Shown here piece by piece: positions 44,183 to 53,518 of a stretch of 64,000 nucleotides of DNA. Numbering within the stretch: position 1 is the first letter of the stretch; the number at the start of each line of letters is the position of its first letter. The stretch comes from Clostridioides difficile (GTDB taxonomy: Bacteria > Bacillota > Clostridia > Peptostreptococcales > Peptostreptococcaceae). Where the stretch lies: positions 3,782,001 through 3,846,000 of the forward strand of contig CP103804.1 in the NCBI GenBank assembly GCA_024919175.1. The letters are read 5' to 3'. The position numbers were made by a program, and so were the translations under genes. The notes under the pieces are model-generated. The model worked only from the letters and a program-made list of their open reading frames with translations. It did not search any database and was not told where the DNA came from.

Positions 44183-46561
44183 TTATTTTAGTTTAACAAT
44201 TGTTACTCCTGCTCCACCTTCTCCATACTGGCCACCTCTTTGTGATTTTACATGTCTATTTTTTCTTAAAATGTCTTGTAGTCCTGATTTTAGCACTCCT
44301 GTACCAATTCCATGTATTACTGTTACAGATTCTAGACCTGCTACATATGCATCATCTAGATATTTTTCGACTTCCATTATAGCTTCTTCTAAATTTAAAC
44401 CTCTAAGGTCAACTTCACTTTTTATATTTCCAGACTTTGCCCTTATGATATTTCTTGTTGATTTAGTAACATTTTTTGAAACATCCTTGTGAGATTTTTG
44501 TAAAGATTTGAAAGGTAGAGTCATCTTCATTATACCAATTTGCACTACTGCTTCTTTTCTCTTTTTATCTACAGAAACCACACTACCATTTTGATTTAAA
44601 GTTATTACTCTAACTTCTTCACCTGGTTTTAGGTCTTTTATTTCTTTACTTGAAACTTTTGGAACTATCATACTTTTTACTGTTGGTTGAAGACTTCCCA
44701 TAGAACTAGTCAATTCTTTTCTAAGCTCTTCTATTTTACGATTTTTTTCTTTAGAAGCTCTTTCTTGTTCCAAACTTCTAAGTTCCTTTATTATAAAGTC
44801 TACTTCTTCCTTAGCTTGTCTTGTTATTGAAAATGCTTCTGATTTAGCCTTTTCAATCATCTTATCTCTTTGAGTAACTAATTTTTCAAGTTTTTCGTCA
44901 TACTCTACTTTTAGTCTTTCTATTTCTTCCTTCAGTCTTTCAGCTTCTTCTCTATCTTCAATAGCTTTGATTCTATTCTTTTCAACATTTTGTAATACAT
45001 CTTCTAAGGCTATGTTATCTGTATTTATATATTCTTTGGCACGTGAAATTACATAGTCACTAAGTCCAAGTTTTCTGGAAATCTCAAACGCATTTGATTT
45101 TCCAGGAACACCTATAAGTAACTTATATGTTGGACTTAAAGTTTCTATATCAAATTCAACTGCTGCATTTTCTACACCAGATTTAGTAAGAGCATAATTT
45201 TTAAGCTCACTATAGTGAGTAGTTGCTATACATTTCGCTCCTACAGAGTTTATATCTTCTAATACTGCTATTGCAAGTGCAGCTCCCTCAACAGGGTCTG
45301 TTCCTGCTCCTAATTCGTCAAATATAACTAAAGAGTCTGCTGTTACGTTTTTTAGTATTGATACTATGTTTGTCATGTGAGATGAAAATGTGGATAAACT
45401 TTGCTCAATACTTTGTTCATCTCCTATATCTGCAAATACATTATCATATACACACATACTACTTCCATAATCAGCAGGTATATGAAGTCCACTTTGCGTC
45501 ATAAGCGCAAATAGACCTACAGTTTTTATTGTAACTGTTTTACCACCTGTATTTGGTCCTGTTATTACCAATGTGTGGAAGTCCCTTCCTAAATAAATAG
45601 TATTTGCTACTACTTTCTTCTTATCTAATAGTGGATGTCTTCCATTTTTTATATTTAAATATTTATCCTCATTTAATGTAGGTTCTATACCTCTCATTTG
45701 TATAGAAAGCTTTCCTTTTGAAAAAGCAAAGTCTAATCTTCCAAGTATCTCTTGATTGGAAATCAAGTCTTCACTTACTTCTCCAACCATCGCAGAAAGT
45801 TCTGATAAAATTCTCTCAATCTCTTCTTGCTCTCCTAATTTTAATTGTCTTAACTCATTGTTCATATCTACTATAGTCATTGGCTCTATAAAAAGTGTCG
45901 CACCAGAAGATGACTGGTCATGTACTATACCAGCTACTTGCGACCTATATTCAGATTTTACAGGTACTACAAATCTGTCACCTCTTAGAGAAATTATGGC
46001 ATCTTGTAAGTATTTTTGATAAGTAGTTGAACTTATTATTGAATTTAATTTAGACCTAATGGATTGATTTTTTTGAGCTATTCTTCTTCTGATATCTCTA
46101 AGTGTACTTGAAGCATTGTCAGATATTTCTACTTCACTTATTATTGCATTGTATATCTGGTCTTCTATATCTTTATATACATATAGAGAATTTGATAGAG
46201 ATTGTATTATTGGATAATTAAAATCTTCTTCATCACTGCTAGATAGACTATTTTTTAACCTTCTAGCTACTCTTAAAGTATCCGCTATCATAATTAAACT
46301 TCCTGGGTCAAGAGATGCACCTATATAGGCTCTTTTAACCTTATCTTCTATATCATGAATACCATCCAAACCTACTGAACCTCTCTTTATAATAATTGAT
46401 TGAGCTTCACTAGTTTCTTCTAGCATGAACTTTACTTCTACAAAATCAGTATTTGGAACTAAACTTTCTATATATTTTAGACCTAAAGAAGATGAGGCTT
46501 TCTTCTTTAATAAATCTATTATTTTATTGTATTCTAGAACTCTTAACGATTTCTCATTCAT
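44183..46561 (-). CDS. mutS2: endonuclease MutS2
   Basis: A 792-residue MutS-family ATPase: clamp domains, Walker A GPNTGGKTVTIKT near 335, Walker B VIFDELGAGTDP near 410, coiled coil at about 510-620, KOW-like region, and a C-terminal Smr nuclease domain (VDLRGLNLEEA, VTVIHGIGTGVLK) from about 715. It acts in recombination control or on stalled ribosomes. Divergent from pepD. Confidence 0.96.
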   Translation of the reverse strand: MNEKSLRVLEYNKIIDLLKKKASSSLGLKYIESLVPNTDFVEVKFMLEETSEAQSIIIKRGSVGLDGIHDIEDKVKRAYIGASLDPGSLIMIADTLRVARRLKNSLSSSDEEDFNYPIIQSLSNSLYVYKDIEDQIYNAIISEVEISDNASSTLRDIRRRIAQKNQSIRSKLNSIISSTTYQKYLQDAIISLRGDRFVVPVKSEYRSQVAGIVHDQSSSGATLFIEPMTIVDMNNELRQLKLGEQEEIERILSELSAMVGEVSEDLISNQEILGRLDFAFSKGKLSIQMRGIEPTLNEDKYLNIKNGRHPLLDKKKVVANTIYLGRDFHTLVITGPNTGGKTVTIKTVGLFALMTQSGLHIPADYGSSMCVYDNVFADIGDEQSIEQSLSTFSSHMTNIVSILKNVTADSLVIFDELGAGTDPVEGAALAIAVLEDINSVGAKCIATTHYSELKNYALTKSGVENAAVEFDIETLSPTYKLLIGVPGKSNAFEISRKLGLSDYVISRAKEYINTDNIALEDVLQNVEKNRIKAIEDREEAERLKEEIERLKVEYDEKLEKLVTQRDKMIEKAKSEAFSITRQAKEEVDFIIKELRSLEQERASKEKNRKIEELRKELTSSMGSLQPTVKSMIVPKVSSKEIKDLKPGEEVRVITLNQNGSVVSVDKKRKEAVVQIGIMKMTLPFKSLQKSHKDVSKNVTKSTRNIIRAKSGNIKSEVDLRGLNLEEAIMEVEKYLDDAYVAGLESVTVIHGIGTGVLKSGLQDILRKNRHVKSQRGGQYGEGGAGVTIVKLK

Positions 46562-46882
46562 TTTTCTATATTCACCATCCTCAATATTTCAACTTTTTTT
46601 TAATATTTAAAATGTATGCTTTCCAAGCATTTTCAATAAAAACTGCAAGTTTTATTTCTTTTTTATTTCTAAATTTATTTTATTTTTTCTCTTTTAGATA
46701 TATTTTAAACATATTTTGTATTATACTATGTATGTAGCTATCTATATATTATACATAAACATGCTTTATTTGTAATATAATCTGTTAAAAAAATCTTCTT
46801 TAATATTTTTTAAAGGAGTTTATTTTAGCTTATTTATAAAAAATAGCTACTTATATAGATAATTTAAGGAGGAACACAAGTC
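46562..46882. other. 321-base divergent promoter region between mutS2 and pepD
   Basis: Very AT-rich. TATACT and TATAAT-like boxes are frequent on the plus strand, so no single promoter can be chosen. AAGGAGGA lies before the pepD ATG. No small gene was accepted. Confidence 0.4.
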
Positions 46883-48334
46883 ATGGGAAACGTATTAGAA
46901 GGATTAAAGCCAGAAAATGTTTTTAAAAACTTTGAGAGAATATCTCAAATTCCTAGAGGTTCTGGAAACGAGAAAGGCATAAGTGATTATTTACTTAGCT
47001 TTGGTAAAAATTTAGGGCTTGAAACTATTCAAGATGAAAGTTTAAACATAATAATAAGAAAGCCTGCTACAAAAGGATATGAAAATTGTCCAGGAGTAGT
47101 TCTTCAAGGACATATGGATATGGTTTGTGAAAAAGAAAAGAATGTTGAACATGATTTTCTTAAAGACCCTATAAAATTAAGAATTAATGGTGATATGATA
47201 TATGCTACTGGAACTACTCTTGGAGCTGACAATGGTATCGCTGTTGCTATGGGTATGGCTATATTAGAAGATAATACTTTAGAGCATCCAGCATTAGAAG
47301 TTTTAGTTACTGTTAATGAAGAAGATGGTATGAATGGTGCTGATGCATTAGACCCAAGCTTAATCAAAGGTCAATATATCTTAAACATGGACTCCGAGGA
47401 AGAAGGATATCTATTAGTTAGTTGTGCTGGTGGTAAAACTTGTGTTGTTAGTCTACCTGTTGAGTACAAAGAAGTTGGAGCTGACAAACAAGCTTTATTA
47501 GTTGAAGTTACTGGATTATTAGGTGGACATTCTGGTATGGAAATTGTTTTACAAAGAGCAAATGCTAATAAAGCAATAGCTAGAGTATTAAGCGTACTAG
47601 ATGTTGATTATGAATTAGTTTCAGTTGATGGTGGTACTAAGCATAATGCTATACCTCGTGAAGCTAAATGTGTAATAGCTGTTGATAAAACTGATGTTGA
47701 ATCTGCTAAAAAACAAATAAATGACATTTTAACTGCATTTAAACATGAGTTTACTACTTCTGACCCTGATATGGATTATTCAGTAGTTGAAACTTCTGCA
47801 ACTAAAGCTCTTACTAAAGATTGCAAAGAAAAAGTTATTCAAATGTCAAGCTTAACTCCTCATGGTGTTCAATCTGTAAGTCTTGATATAGAAGGGCTAG
47901 TTGAAAGTTCTACTAACTTCGCTATAATTGAAACTAAAGAATCTACTATTGAATTCTTAACTTCTGTTAGAAGTTCTGTTATGTCTATTAGAGACGAGAT
48001 AGCTGATAGAATAAGACTTTTAGCTCAAGCTTTAGGTGCTGACTATGGTCTTACATCTCAATATCCAGCTTGGGAATTTAAAAAAGGTTCTAAATTAGAA
48101 AAAATATGTAGTGAAACTTATGAGAAATTAACTGGTAAAGTTCCTACTGTTATGGCTTTACATGCTGGTCTTGAGTGTGGATTATTACTTGATAAACTTC
48201 CTCATGCTGAAGCTATCTCTATAGGACCAGATATGTTTGATGTTCATACTCCAAAAGAACATGTTAGTATACCTTCTATTGCTAATGTTTGGGATTATGT
48301 TATTGAAATATTAAAATCTATGAACCAATATTAA
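46883..48334 (+). CDS. pepD: aminoacyl-histidine dipeptidase (M20 family)
   Basis: A 483-residue M20 metallopeptidase. GHMDMVCEK gives the first zinc His (near 76), TTLGADNGIAVA the bridging Asp, VNEEDGMNGA the catalytic Glu pair, MDSEEEG the next ligand, and LHAGLECG the last His. It cleaves Xaa-His and other dipeptides in the cytosol. Single gene, with two hairpins downstream. Confidence 0.94.
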   Translation: MGNVLEGLKPENVFKNFERISQIPRGSGNEKGISDYLLSFGKNLGLETIQDESLNIIIRKPATKGYENCPGVVLQGHMDMVCEKEKNVEHDFLKDPIKLRINGDMIYATGTTLGADNGIAVAMGMAILEDNTLEHPALEVLVTVNEEDGMNGADALDPSLIKGQYILNMDSEEEGYLLVSCAGGKTCVVSLPVEYKEVGADKQALLVEVTGLLGGHSGMEIVLQRANANKAIARVLSVLDVDYELVSVDGGTKHNAIPREAKCVIAVDKTDVESAKKQINDILTAFKHEFTTSDPDMDYSVVETSATKALTKDCKEKVIQMSSLTPHGVQSVSLDIEGLVESSTNFAIIETKESTIEFLTSVRSSVMSIRDEIADRIRLLAQALGADYGLTSQYPAWEFKKGSKLEKICSETYEKLTGKVPTVMALHAGLECGLLLDKLPHAEAISIGPDMFDVHTPKEHVSIPSIANVWDYVIEILKSMNQY

Positions 48335-48393
48335 GACTAAGTTTTAAGAAGTAGATTTTTAATTCTAAGTAAATCTATATAAAATTAACCCTG

Positions 48394-48441
48394 TAAATTA
48401 ATACTAATGTTAGCATCAAGTTTAATTTTAGTATTAATTTA
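48394..48441. terminator. hairpin downstream of pepD
   Basis: A 14-base perfect stem, 48394-48407 with 48428-48441; T run lacking, so it is an accessory to the next one. Confidence 0.5.
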
Positions 48442-48448
48442 TAGAAAT

Positions 48449-48484
48449 AAAGCCTAATGATTATAATATATGTCATTAGGCTTT
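48449..48484. terminator. bidirectional intrinsic terminator
   Basis: A 12-base perfect stem, 48449-48460 with 48473-48484, between the convergent pepD and GGDEF genes. Confidence 0.8.
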
Positions 48485-48547
48485 ATTATATAAAACTCGT
48501 TCAATTTCATCTTATTTCTAATTTTTATAAAAGCTCTTTCTAAAAAA

Positions 48548-51019
48548 TCATACCTCTACTATTTTATATTTATCTCTTCCTTGCTTCTTAGAATCGTAAA
48601 GAGCATCATCTGCCATTTGATATAATTCATCATATTTCTGTCCATATTTTGTTATCACTACACCCATACTTATAGATACGCTTTTTCCATTTGGCAGTTT
48701 TATAAGGTGAATTTGTTTATATACTTCATTACATTTATTGACAAGTTCTTTCTTATTTATTATGTCTCTAATATAGACACTAAACTCATCTCCACCCAAT
48801 CGACCTACAATATTATCTTTTTCAAAACTTCTATCAAGTACTTTTGCAACATCAATTAATATTTTATCTCCAATTAAATGCCCATAAGTATCATTAATAG
48901 ACTTAAAATAATCAATATCTAAAATTAACAAAGCTCCATTTTTATCAGGAGATAAATTTGATAAACTTTCTGCGGTTAACTTTCTAATATATGCCGCATT
49001 AAAAATATTTGTTAGACCATCTTTTTGAGCCTTATCAAGTAACCTCTCTTTTTCCTCTTTTTCAGAATCAATATTGGATATTTTTCCAATTACATATACT
49101 GGTATTTTTTTATCACTATAAATTATTTTTGAGGTAATTCTAATCCAGTGACAACCACCATCAGAGCAGATAGAATACATTTCAGTAGTTCCATTTTCCT
49201 GCGACTTGATTACATCAAAAAACTTTTTATTATATTCTATTTCAATCTCACTCAGCGCACTATTATCACTCTTACTATAATAAGTGCTAATTCCTTTTCC
49301 TTTCATAGAAACTATAAGTTTATCTTGTTTATAATCATATTCAAAAAAGTATTCACTTGCCATTTCGTACACTTCAGTATGCTTTTTAAGTTCCAAAGAT
49401 ATTTTCTGATTCATACTTGTACGTGTACGCAAGCTCCATGCCATACCCCCAATAATACAAAGTAACAAACTGGCAACTATTAAAATAGTCTCAACTGGAT
49501 TTTGTTGCATAATATAAAGCAGTGAAAAATCCTGTCTATATGTAGTATTTTGATAAATAATTGATTGCATCTTTTCTGATGGAATACTTATAATGGCTTT
49601 ATTAAATATACTCAATAATTCTTCCTTACTTGGGTTAACTACCCCAAAGCAAATACTTTGTGATTCATAAGTCTGTGGAACTAAACGTACGTTTTTATAC
49701 TTAGGTTGATTAATATAATACTGTATAGAATATCCTTCTCCATAAGTATAATCTGCATACCCCTTATTGACAGCTTCTATACACTCTTCCAAAGTATCAT
49801 ACCATATGACATCTCCATTAAAATGATTATCATAACTAGTCCATTTAGGCAAAGCTAGACGTTTTCCATCTAAGCTATTCTCATTTAATTTATTATTAAT
49901 CATCATAATATACTGAGTCGAAACAAATGGCCGAGACATAGTCACATTATGTTTACGAGAATCTTCATAATTATAAATCATCCCTGCAACAATATCAATT
50001 TCATGATTTTTAGTCATTTTATCCAAATCCTCTTGGTACTTTACAGGCACCAGTTCAAATTTCAATCTAGTTTTATCAGATATATGATTTAATAAATCAA
50101 TTGATATACCATTTAATTTATTTGTTTTTTTATCTATATTTTGAAATGGTGGTTTATTTAAAAGTACTCCAACTTTTAATGTATCTATATTCTTAATATA
50201 TGTAGTTTCTTTATCAGACAAAAGCATCTTGTTATTTTCTGGTGTAAAATATTTTTCATATAAAGCAGCTGAAAAATATGGGTCTGTCTGTTCAATATTA
50301 TTAATTGCTGAATTGAGCCTTTGAGTTAAGTCTGTACTTCCTTTAGGTGTAACAAAATAGAATGGCTTTGGTGAGAATTTAGCTATAGTACGCACACCTT
50401 CAATTGGGTTCATACTCACATTAAGCAGTGCATCTGCTTTACCATCCTTTAGTGCTTGTAATTGTTCTTCACTTGTCTTACAATTCACTAATCTTGGTGA
50501 TATTGAATTCATCTTGCAATATTCATTTAATTCCTTAATCCTAGTGTCAGAATTCTCTATTACTGCAACACGAATTTCTTTCATAGTTTTTGAATTTATA
50601 CTATCAATAGCTGTATTTTCATGTAATACTTGTAATACTGTATTTACTACTCCATAACTATTCCCCGCATAATTATACAATTTTTCCATCTGTTCATTGT
50701 ATAACATGCCTCCCATTATATCAATCTCTCCTTTTTCTAACATTTTCATTAGTTTTATGAGAATTTCATTTACATCCCCAGATACTTGAACAAATTCATA
50801 ATTCCATCCAGTATATTGTGCTATTTCTAGCAAGTATTCATATGAATATCCAGAGTACTTACCTTGCTCATCTAGTTCAGTTAGACCTTTTTGAATAGGA
50901 TAAGCAACTCGAATAGTACGATTATCACTACCTAGAGCATTGACATTAAAAGGAAATATGCAAGAAGTGAATATAGATGCAATTACAATAATTAATAAAA
51001 GCAATTTTTTTGAATTCAC
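48548..51019 (-). CDS. diguanylate cyclase with two periplasmic solute-binding domains
   Basis: An 823-residue membrane protein. Signal peptide (LLLLIIVIASIFTSC), then two tandem family-3 solute-binding domains (about 30-255 and 275-500: RVAYPIQKGL, KVGVLLNKPPF). A membrane helix follows at about 515-535, a PAS-like region, and a GGDEF domain with intact GGDEF (VGRLGGDEFSVYI). The RxxD inhibitory site is not in its usual place. It should make c-di-GMP in response to an amino acid-like ligand. Start: GTG at 51019, eight bases after GGAGG; the ATG five codons earlier overlaps that site. Recognised as the C. difficile GGDEF protein CD0707 type. Confidence 0.9.
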   Translation of the reverse strand: MNSKKLLLLIIVIASIFTSCIFPFNVNALGSDNRTIRVAYPIQKGLTELDEQGKYSGYSYEYLLEIAQYTGWNYEFVQVSGDVNEILIKLMKMLEKGEIDIMGGMLYNEQMEKLYNYAGNSYGVVNTVLQVLHENTAIDSINSKTMKEIRVAVIENSDTRIKELNEYCKMNSISPRLVNCKTSEEQLQALKDGKADALLNVSMNPIEGVRTIAKFSPKPFYFVTPKGSTDLTQRLNSAINNIEQTDPYFSAALYEKYFTPENNKMLLSDKETTYIKNIDTLKVGVLLNKPPFQNIDKKTNKLNGISIDLLNHISDKTRLKFELVPVKYQEDLDKMTKNHEIDIVAGMIYNYEDSRKHNVTMSRPFVSTQYIMMINNKLNENSLDGKRLALPKWTSYDNHFNGDVIWYDTLEECIEAVNKGYADYTYGEGYSIQYYINQPKYKNVRLVPQTYESQSICFGVVNPSKEELLSIFNKAIISIPSEKMQSIIYQNTTYRQDFSLLYIMQQNPVETILIVASLLLCIIGGMAWSLRTRTSMNQKISLELKKHTEVYEMASEYFFEYDYKQDKLIVSMKGKGISTYYSKSDNSALSEIEIEYNKKFFDVIKSQENGTTEMYSICSDGGCHWIRITSKIIYSDKKIPVYVIGKISNIDSEKEEKERLLDKAQKDGLTNIFNAAYIRKLTAESLSNLSPDKNGALLILDIDYFKSINDTYGHLIGDKILIDVAKVLDRSFEKDNIVGRLGGDEFSVYIRDIINKKELVNKCNEVYKQIHLIKLPNGKSVSISMGVVITKYGQKYDELYQMADDALYDSKKQGRDKYKIVEV

Positions 51020-51104
51020 TACACAATCCTCCATATAATTAAGATTTACAACGTAAATTACTATATAAACTTTTAGATATGAACAAGTAGATTAGTATAA
51101 AATA

Positions 51105-51140
51105 AGGATATAAAAATTTACTTAAAAATTTATATATCCT
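51105..51140 (-). terminator. terminator after the ferredoxin-nitroreductase gene
   Basis: AGGATATA and TATATCCT arms with AAATTT/AAATTT inside, 51105-51140; TATTTTAT follows on the minus strand. The rest of 51020-51257 holds the promoter of the GGDEF gene. Confidence 0.6.
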
Positions 51141-51257
51141 CATCATATACAATATATCTAAATTATAACCGATTTATTTGATTATTACAACAAATTTACT
51201 GTATTAAATGTATACACTCTCTCACGATAATCTCTAGTACATAACATATTTTAAGTT

Positions 51258-52079
51258 CTATCTTATTTCAAATTTAGCAGTATTTCTATTTACAGTTCTC
51301 TTATATTTTACACTTGGGTATCCCAATATAAATGAAGTTATAACTGCTTCATTATCAGTCATTCCCAATAAGCCCTTTAATTTTGGCTCTACATTTGATG
51401 CCATAACAAAAAATCCATTGTAGCACATTCCTAATCCTTGAGAATAAGCCATAAGCTCCATATTAGAAGCGGCTAATCCACCATCTACGTATACACTTCC
51501 CCCTAAAGAAGTATCACCAACAACTACCATAAGTAATGGTGCATCATAAAATAGAGAGTCATATCCTTCTTCTTTATATCTTTTGTGCATTCTCTTAAAT
51601 GTATTTTTATATATAGAACGTACAGGGTCTTCATCATCAGTATTTAATGCCAAGTTATAAAGCCCTTCTATTGCTAATTCTTTTACATCTTTTAGTTTTT
51701 CTTTTACTAATATGTATCTTATAGGTTGTCTATTTCCACCTGTTGGTGTATATCTTCCTGCTTCTACTATATTTTTTATTTTTTCTTCTTCTACCTCTAT
51801 GTCCTTATAACTTCTTATACTTCTTCTAAATTTGATAAAGTTTAGCAATTTTTCAGGCTCTAAATCAAAATTTTCATGACTGAATTCTAATACTTCATTT
51901 TTATCAAACCCCTGCATTCCTATTGCATCTGTTGGACATATCGCCATACAGTGACCACAATTAATACAGAGGCTATTTTTTACCTTTGCTTTATCTTCTC
52001 TAACTCTTATTGCATTTACAAGGCAGTCTGACTCACACATACCACATCCTACACATTTGTCTAAATTTATGTCTATCAT
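51258..52079 (-). CDS. nitroreductase with N-terminal ferredoxin domain
   Basis: A 273-residue protein. Residues 1-60 carry two [4Fe-4S] motifs (CVGCGMCESDC and CINCGHCMAICP). Residues 80-273 form an FMN-dependent nitroreductase domain (RRSIRSYKD, GRYTPTGGNRQPIRYILV, GLGMCYNG). Such fused proteins move electrons from ferredoxin to a flavin substrate; the natural substrate is unknown. AGGAGG... precedes the ATG. Single gene. Confidence 0.9.
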   Translation of the reverse strand: MIDINLDKCVGCGMCESDCLVNAIRVREDKAKVKNSLCINCGHCMAICPTDAIGMQGFDKNEVLEFSHENFDLEPEKLLNFIKFRRSIRSYKDIEVEEEKIKNIVEAGRYTPTGGNRQPIRYILVKEKLKDVKELAIEGLYNLALNTDDEDPVRSIYKNTFKRMHKRYKEEGYDSLFYDAPLLMVVVGDTSLGGSVYVDGGLAASNMELMAYSQGLGMCYNGFFVMASNVEPKLKGLLGMTDNEAVITSFILGYPSVKYKRTVNRNTAKFEIR

Positions 52080-52205
52080 TCCAGATTATTCCTCCATTTT
52101 GAAATTTTTACTCTAGTATAAAGCAAATAGTTGTCTAAGTCAATTTTTATTTTTTTAACAATATATAAGTTTTACTTTTTGTAATATACAAGCTTTACTT
52201 TTTAA

Positions 52206-52682
52206 TTAATCTAAGAAATTTACACTGTAATCTTTCAATTTACCATTATCATATGTTATCTTTGCACTAAAAATTTTGCCTGTTTTAGCCCAATCTAAAA
52301 ATAACCTGTCACCTTCCCACATATTTAAGTCAAATATTTTATCATTATCAACCCAAAGTAATTTGCCTTCTTTACAATCATCTAAATCTTTCTCAGATAA
52401 AGTTCCTTCAAATTCATCTGAAAAATACAAAAACATATACCAATCTTCTTCAGCTTTAAATTTTGGAAAAGTTATCAATCCTTTATATGTTAATGACTTA
52501 AGAGTAAGACCAGTTTCTTCTTTAACTTCTCTGATTATACATTCCTCAGGTGTTTCTCCCTGCTCAAATTTTCCACCAACACCTACATATTTACCTTCAT
52601 GTACATCATCTTTCTTTTTATTTCTATACAACATTAAAGTCTGACCATCTTTTTCTATATAACAAATAGTCGTAAGTTTCAT
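52206..52682 (-). CDS. NUDIX hydrolase (8-oxo-dGTP diphosphatase type)
   Basis: A 158-residue protein with a full Nudix box: GGKFEQGETPEECIIREVKE then ETGL at about 36-60 (G-x5-E-x7-R-E-x-x-E-E-x-G). MutT-type hydrolases clean the pool of oxidised dGTP; other nucleoside diphosphate derivatives are possible. Single gene. Confidence 0.88.
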   Translation of the reverse strand: MKLTTICYIEKDGQTLMLYRNKKKDDVHEGKYVGVGGKFEQGETPEECIIREVKEETGLTLKSLTYKGLITFPKFKAEEDWYMFLYFSDEFEGTLSEKDLDDCKEGKLLWVDNDKIFDLNMWEGDRLFLDWAKTGKIFSAKITYDNGKLKDYSVNFLD

Positions 52683-52742
52683 ATACTTCGCCTTACTTTC
52701 TCTTTTCTATTTTTCATTTACTCATTTTATATATTTAAATAT

Positions 52743-52823
52743 CTTACTATAGCTCCTGATTACAGTCAATTACTATAGTTCTTAATCACAATTGCATTCA
52801 ATTACTATAGTTCTTAATCACAA
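52743..52823. repeat. three tandem copies of a 32-base unit
   Basis: Two nearly identical copies start at 52766 and 52798 (shared TCAATTACTATAGTTCTTAA and more). A more diverged copy begins near 52743. They lie between the HD and NUDIX genes. Confidence 0.75.
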
Positions 52824-52836
52824 CCAAACGCTATGT

Positions 52837-53415
52837 TTACTCATTTTCATTGCTTTCAAGTACATCACTGATATTCTTCATTGCATTAAGAGAAAGCTCT
52901 GCAAATTCATCAAATGGAATACCTATATCTTCTATACTTCTCATCGCATCTCTATTTACATTTGAAGCAAATCTTGTTTCTTTCATTCTTTTAATTACAG
53001 ATTTTGTCTTTACACTTGTAAGTTTTTTATCTGGATAAACTAAAGCTATTGCAGTTATAAAGCCAGTTATAGGGTCTGCTGCATATATAGCTTTTTCCAT
53101 TAGGCTAGTTCTTGTAACTCCCATACCATCATGATGACCAAGTATTGCTCTATACATTTCTTCATCACCAAAATTTTCTTTTTTAAGAAGTTCTACAGTT
53201 GTTGTTGCATGACCTTCACAGATTTCTCCTGGCTTTCTTCCAACTATATCTGAATCTAAATCATGTAAAAGGCCTGCAACTGCCCATTTTTCTTCTTTTT
53301 CTGGTTCTAGTCTTTTGGCTAAATCTTTCATAACTGCTTCAACTGCATAGCAATGTTTTCTCATTCTATCAGTTTCTAAATACTTAAATAAAATGTCTAA
53401 AGCTTCTTCTCTCAT
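52837..53415 (-). CDS. HD-domain phosphohydrolase
   Basis: A 192-residue HD-family protein: HCYAVEAVMKDLAKRL, the metal pair in AGLLHDLDSD near residue 52, GHATTTVELL, and LGHHDG near 92. Related to HDIG proteins that cleave nucleotides or phosphates. Substrate unknown. Ribosome site GGGGGA. Downstream tandem repeats take the place of a clear terminator. Confidence 0.85.
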   Translation of the reverse strand: MREEALDILFKYLETDRMRKHCYAVEAVMKDLAKRLEPEKEEKWAVAGLLHDLDSDIVGRKPGEICEGHATTTVELLKKENFGDEEMYRAILGHHDGMGVTRTSLMEKAIYAADPITGFITAIALVYPDKKLTSVKTKSVIKRMKETRFASNVNRDAMRSIEDIGIPFDEFAELSLNAMKNISDVLESNENE

Positions 53416-53518
53416 TTTCAGTAATCCCCCTGTTTTTTCATAGATATGATATTTTTATATATTAATACACATAAATTCAAGTTTTTTTATATATCTATGT
53501 ATATTTTTCATCTTATAT

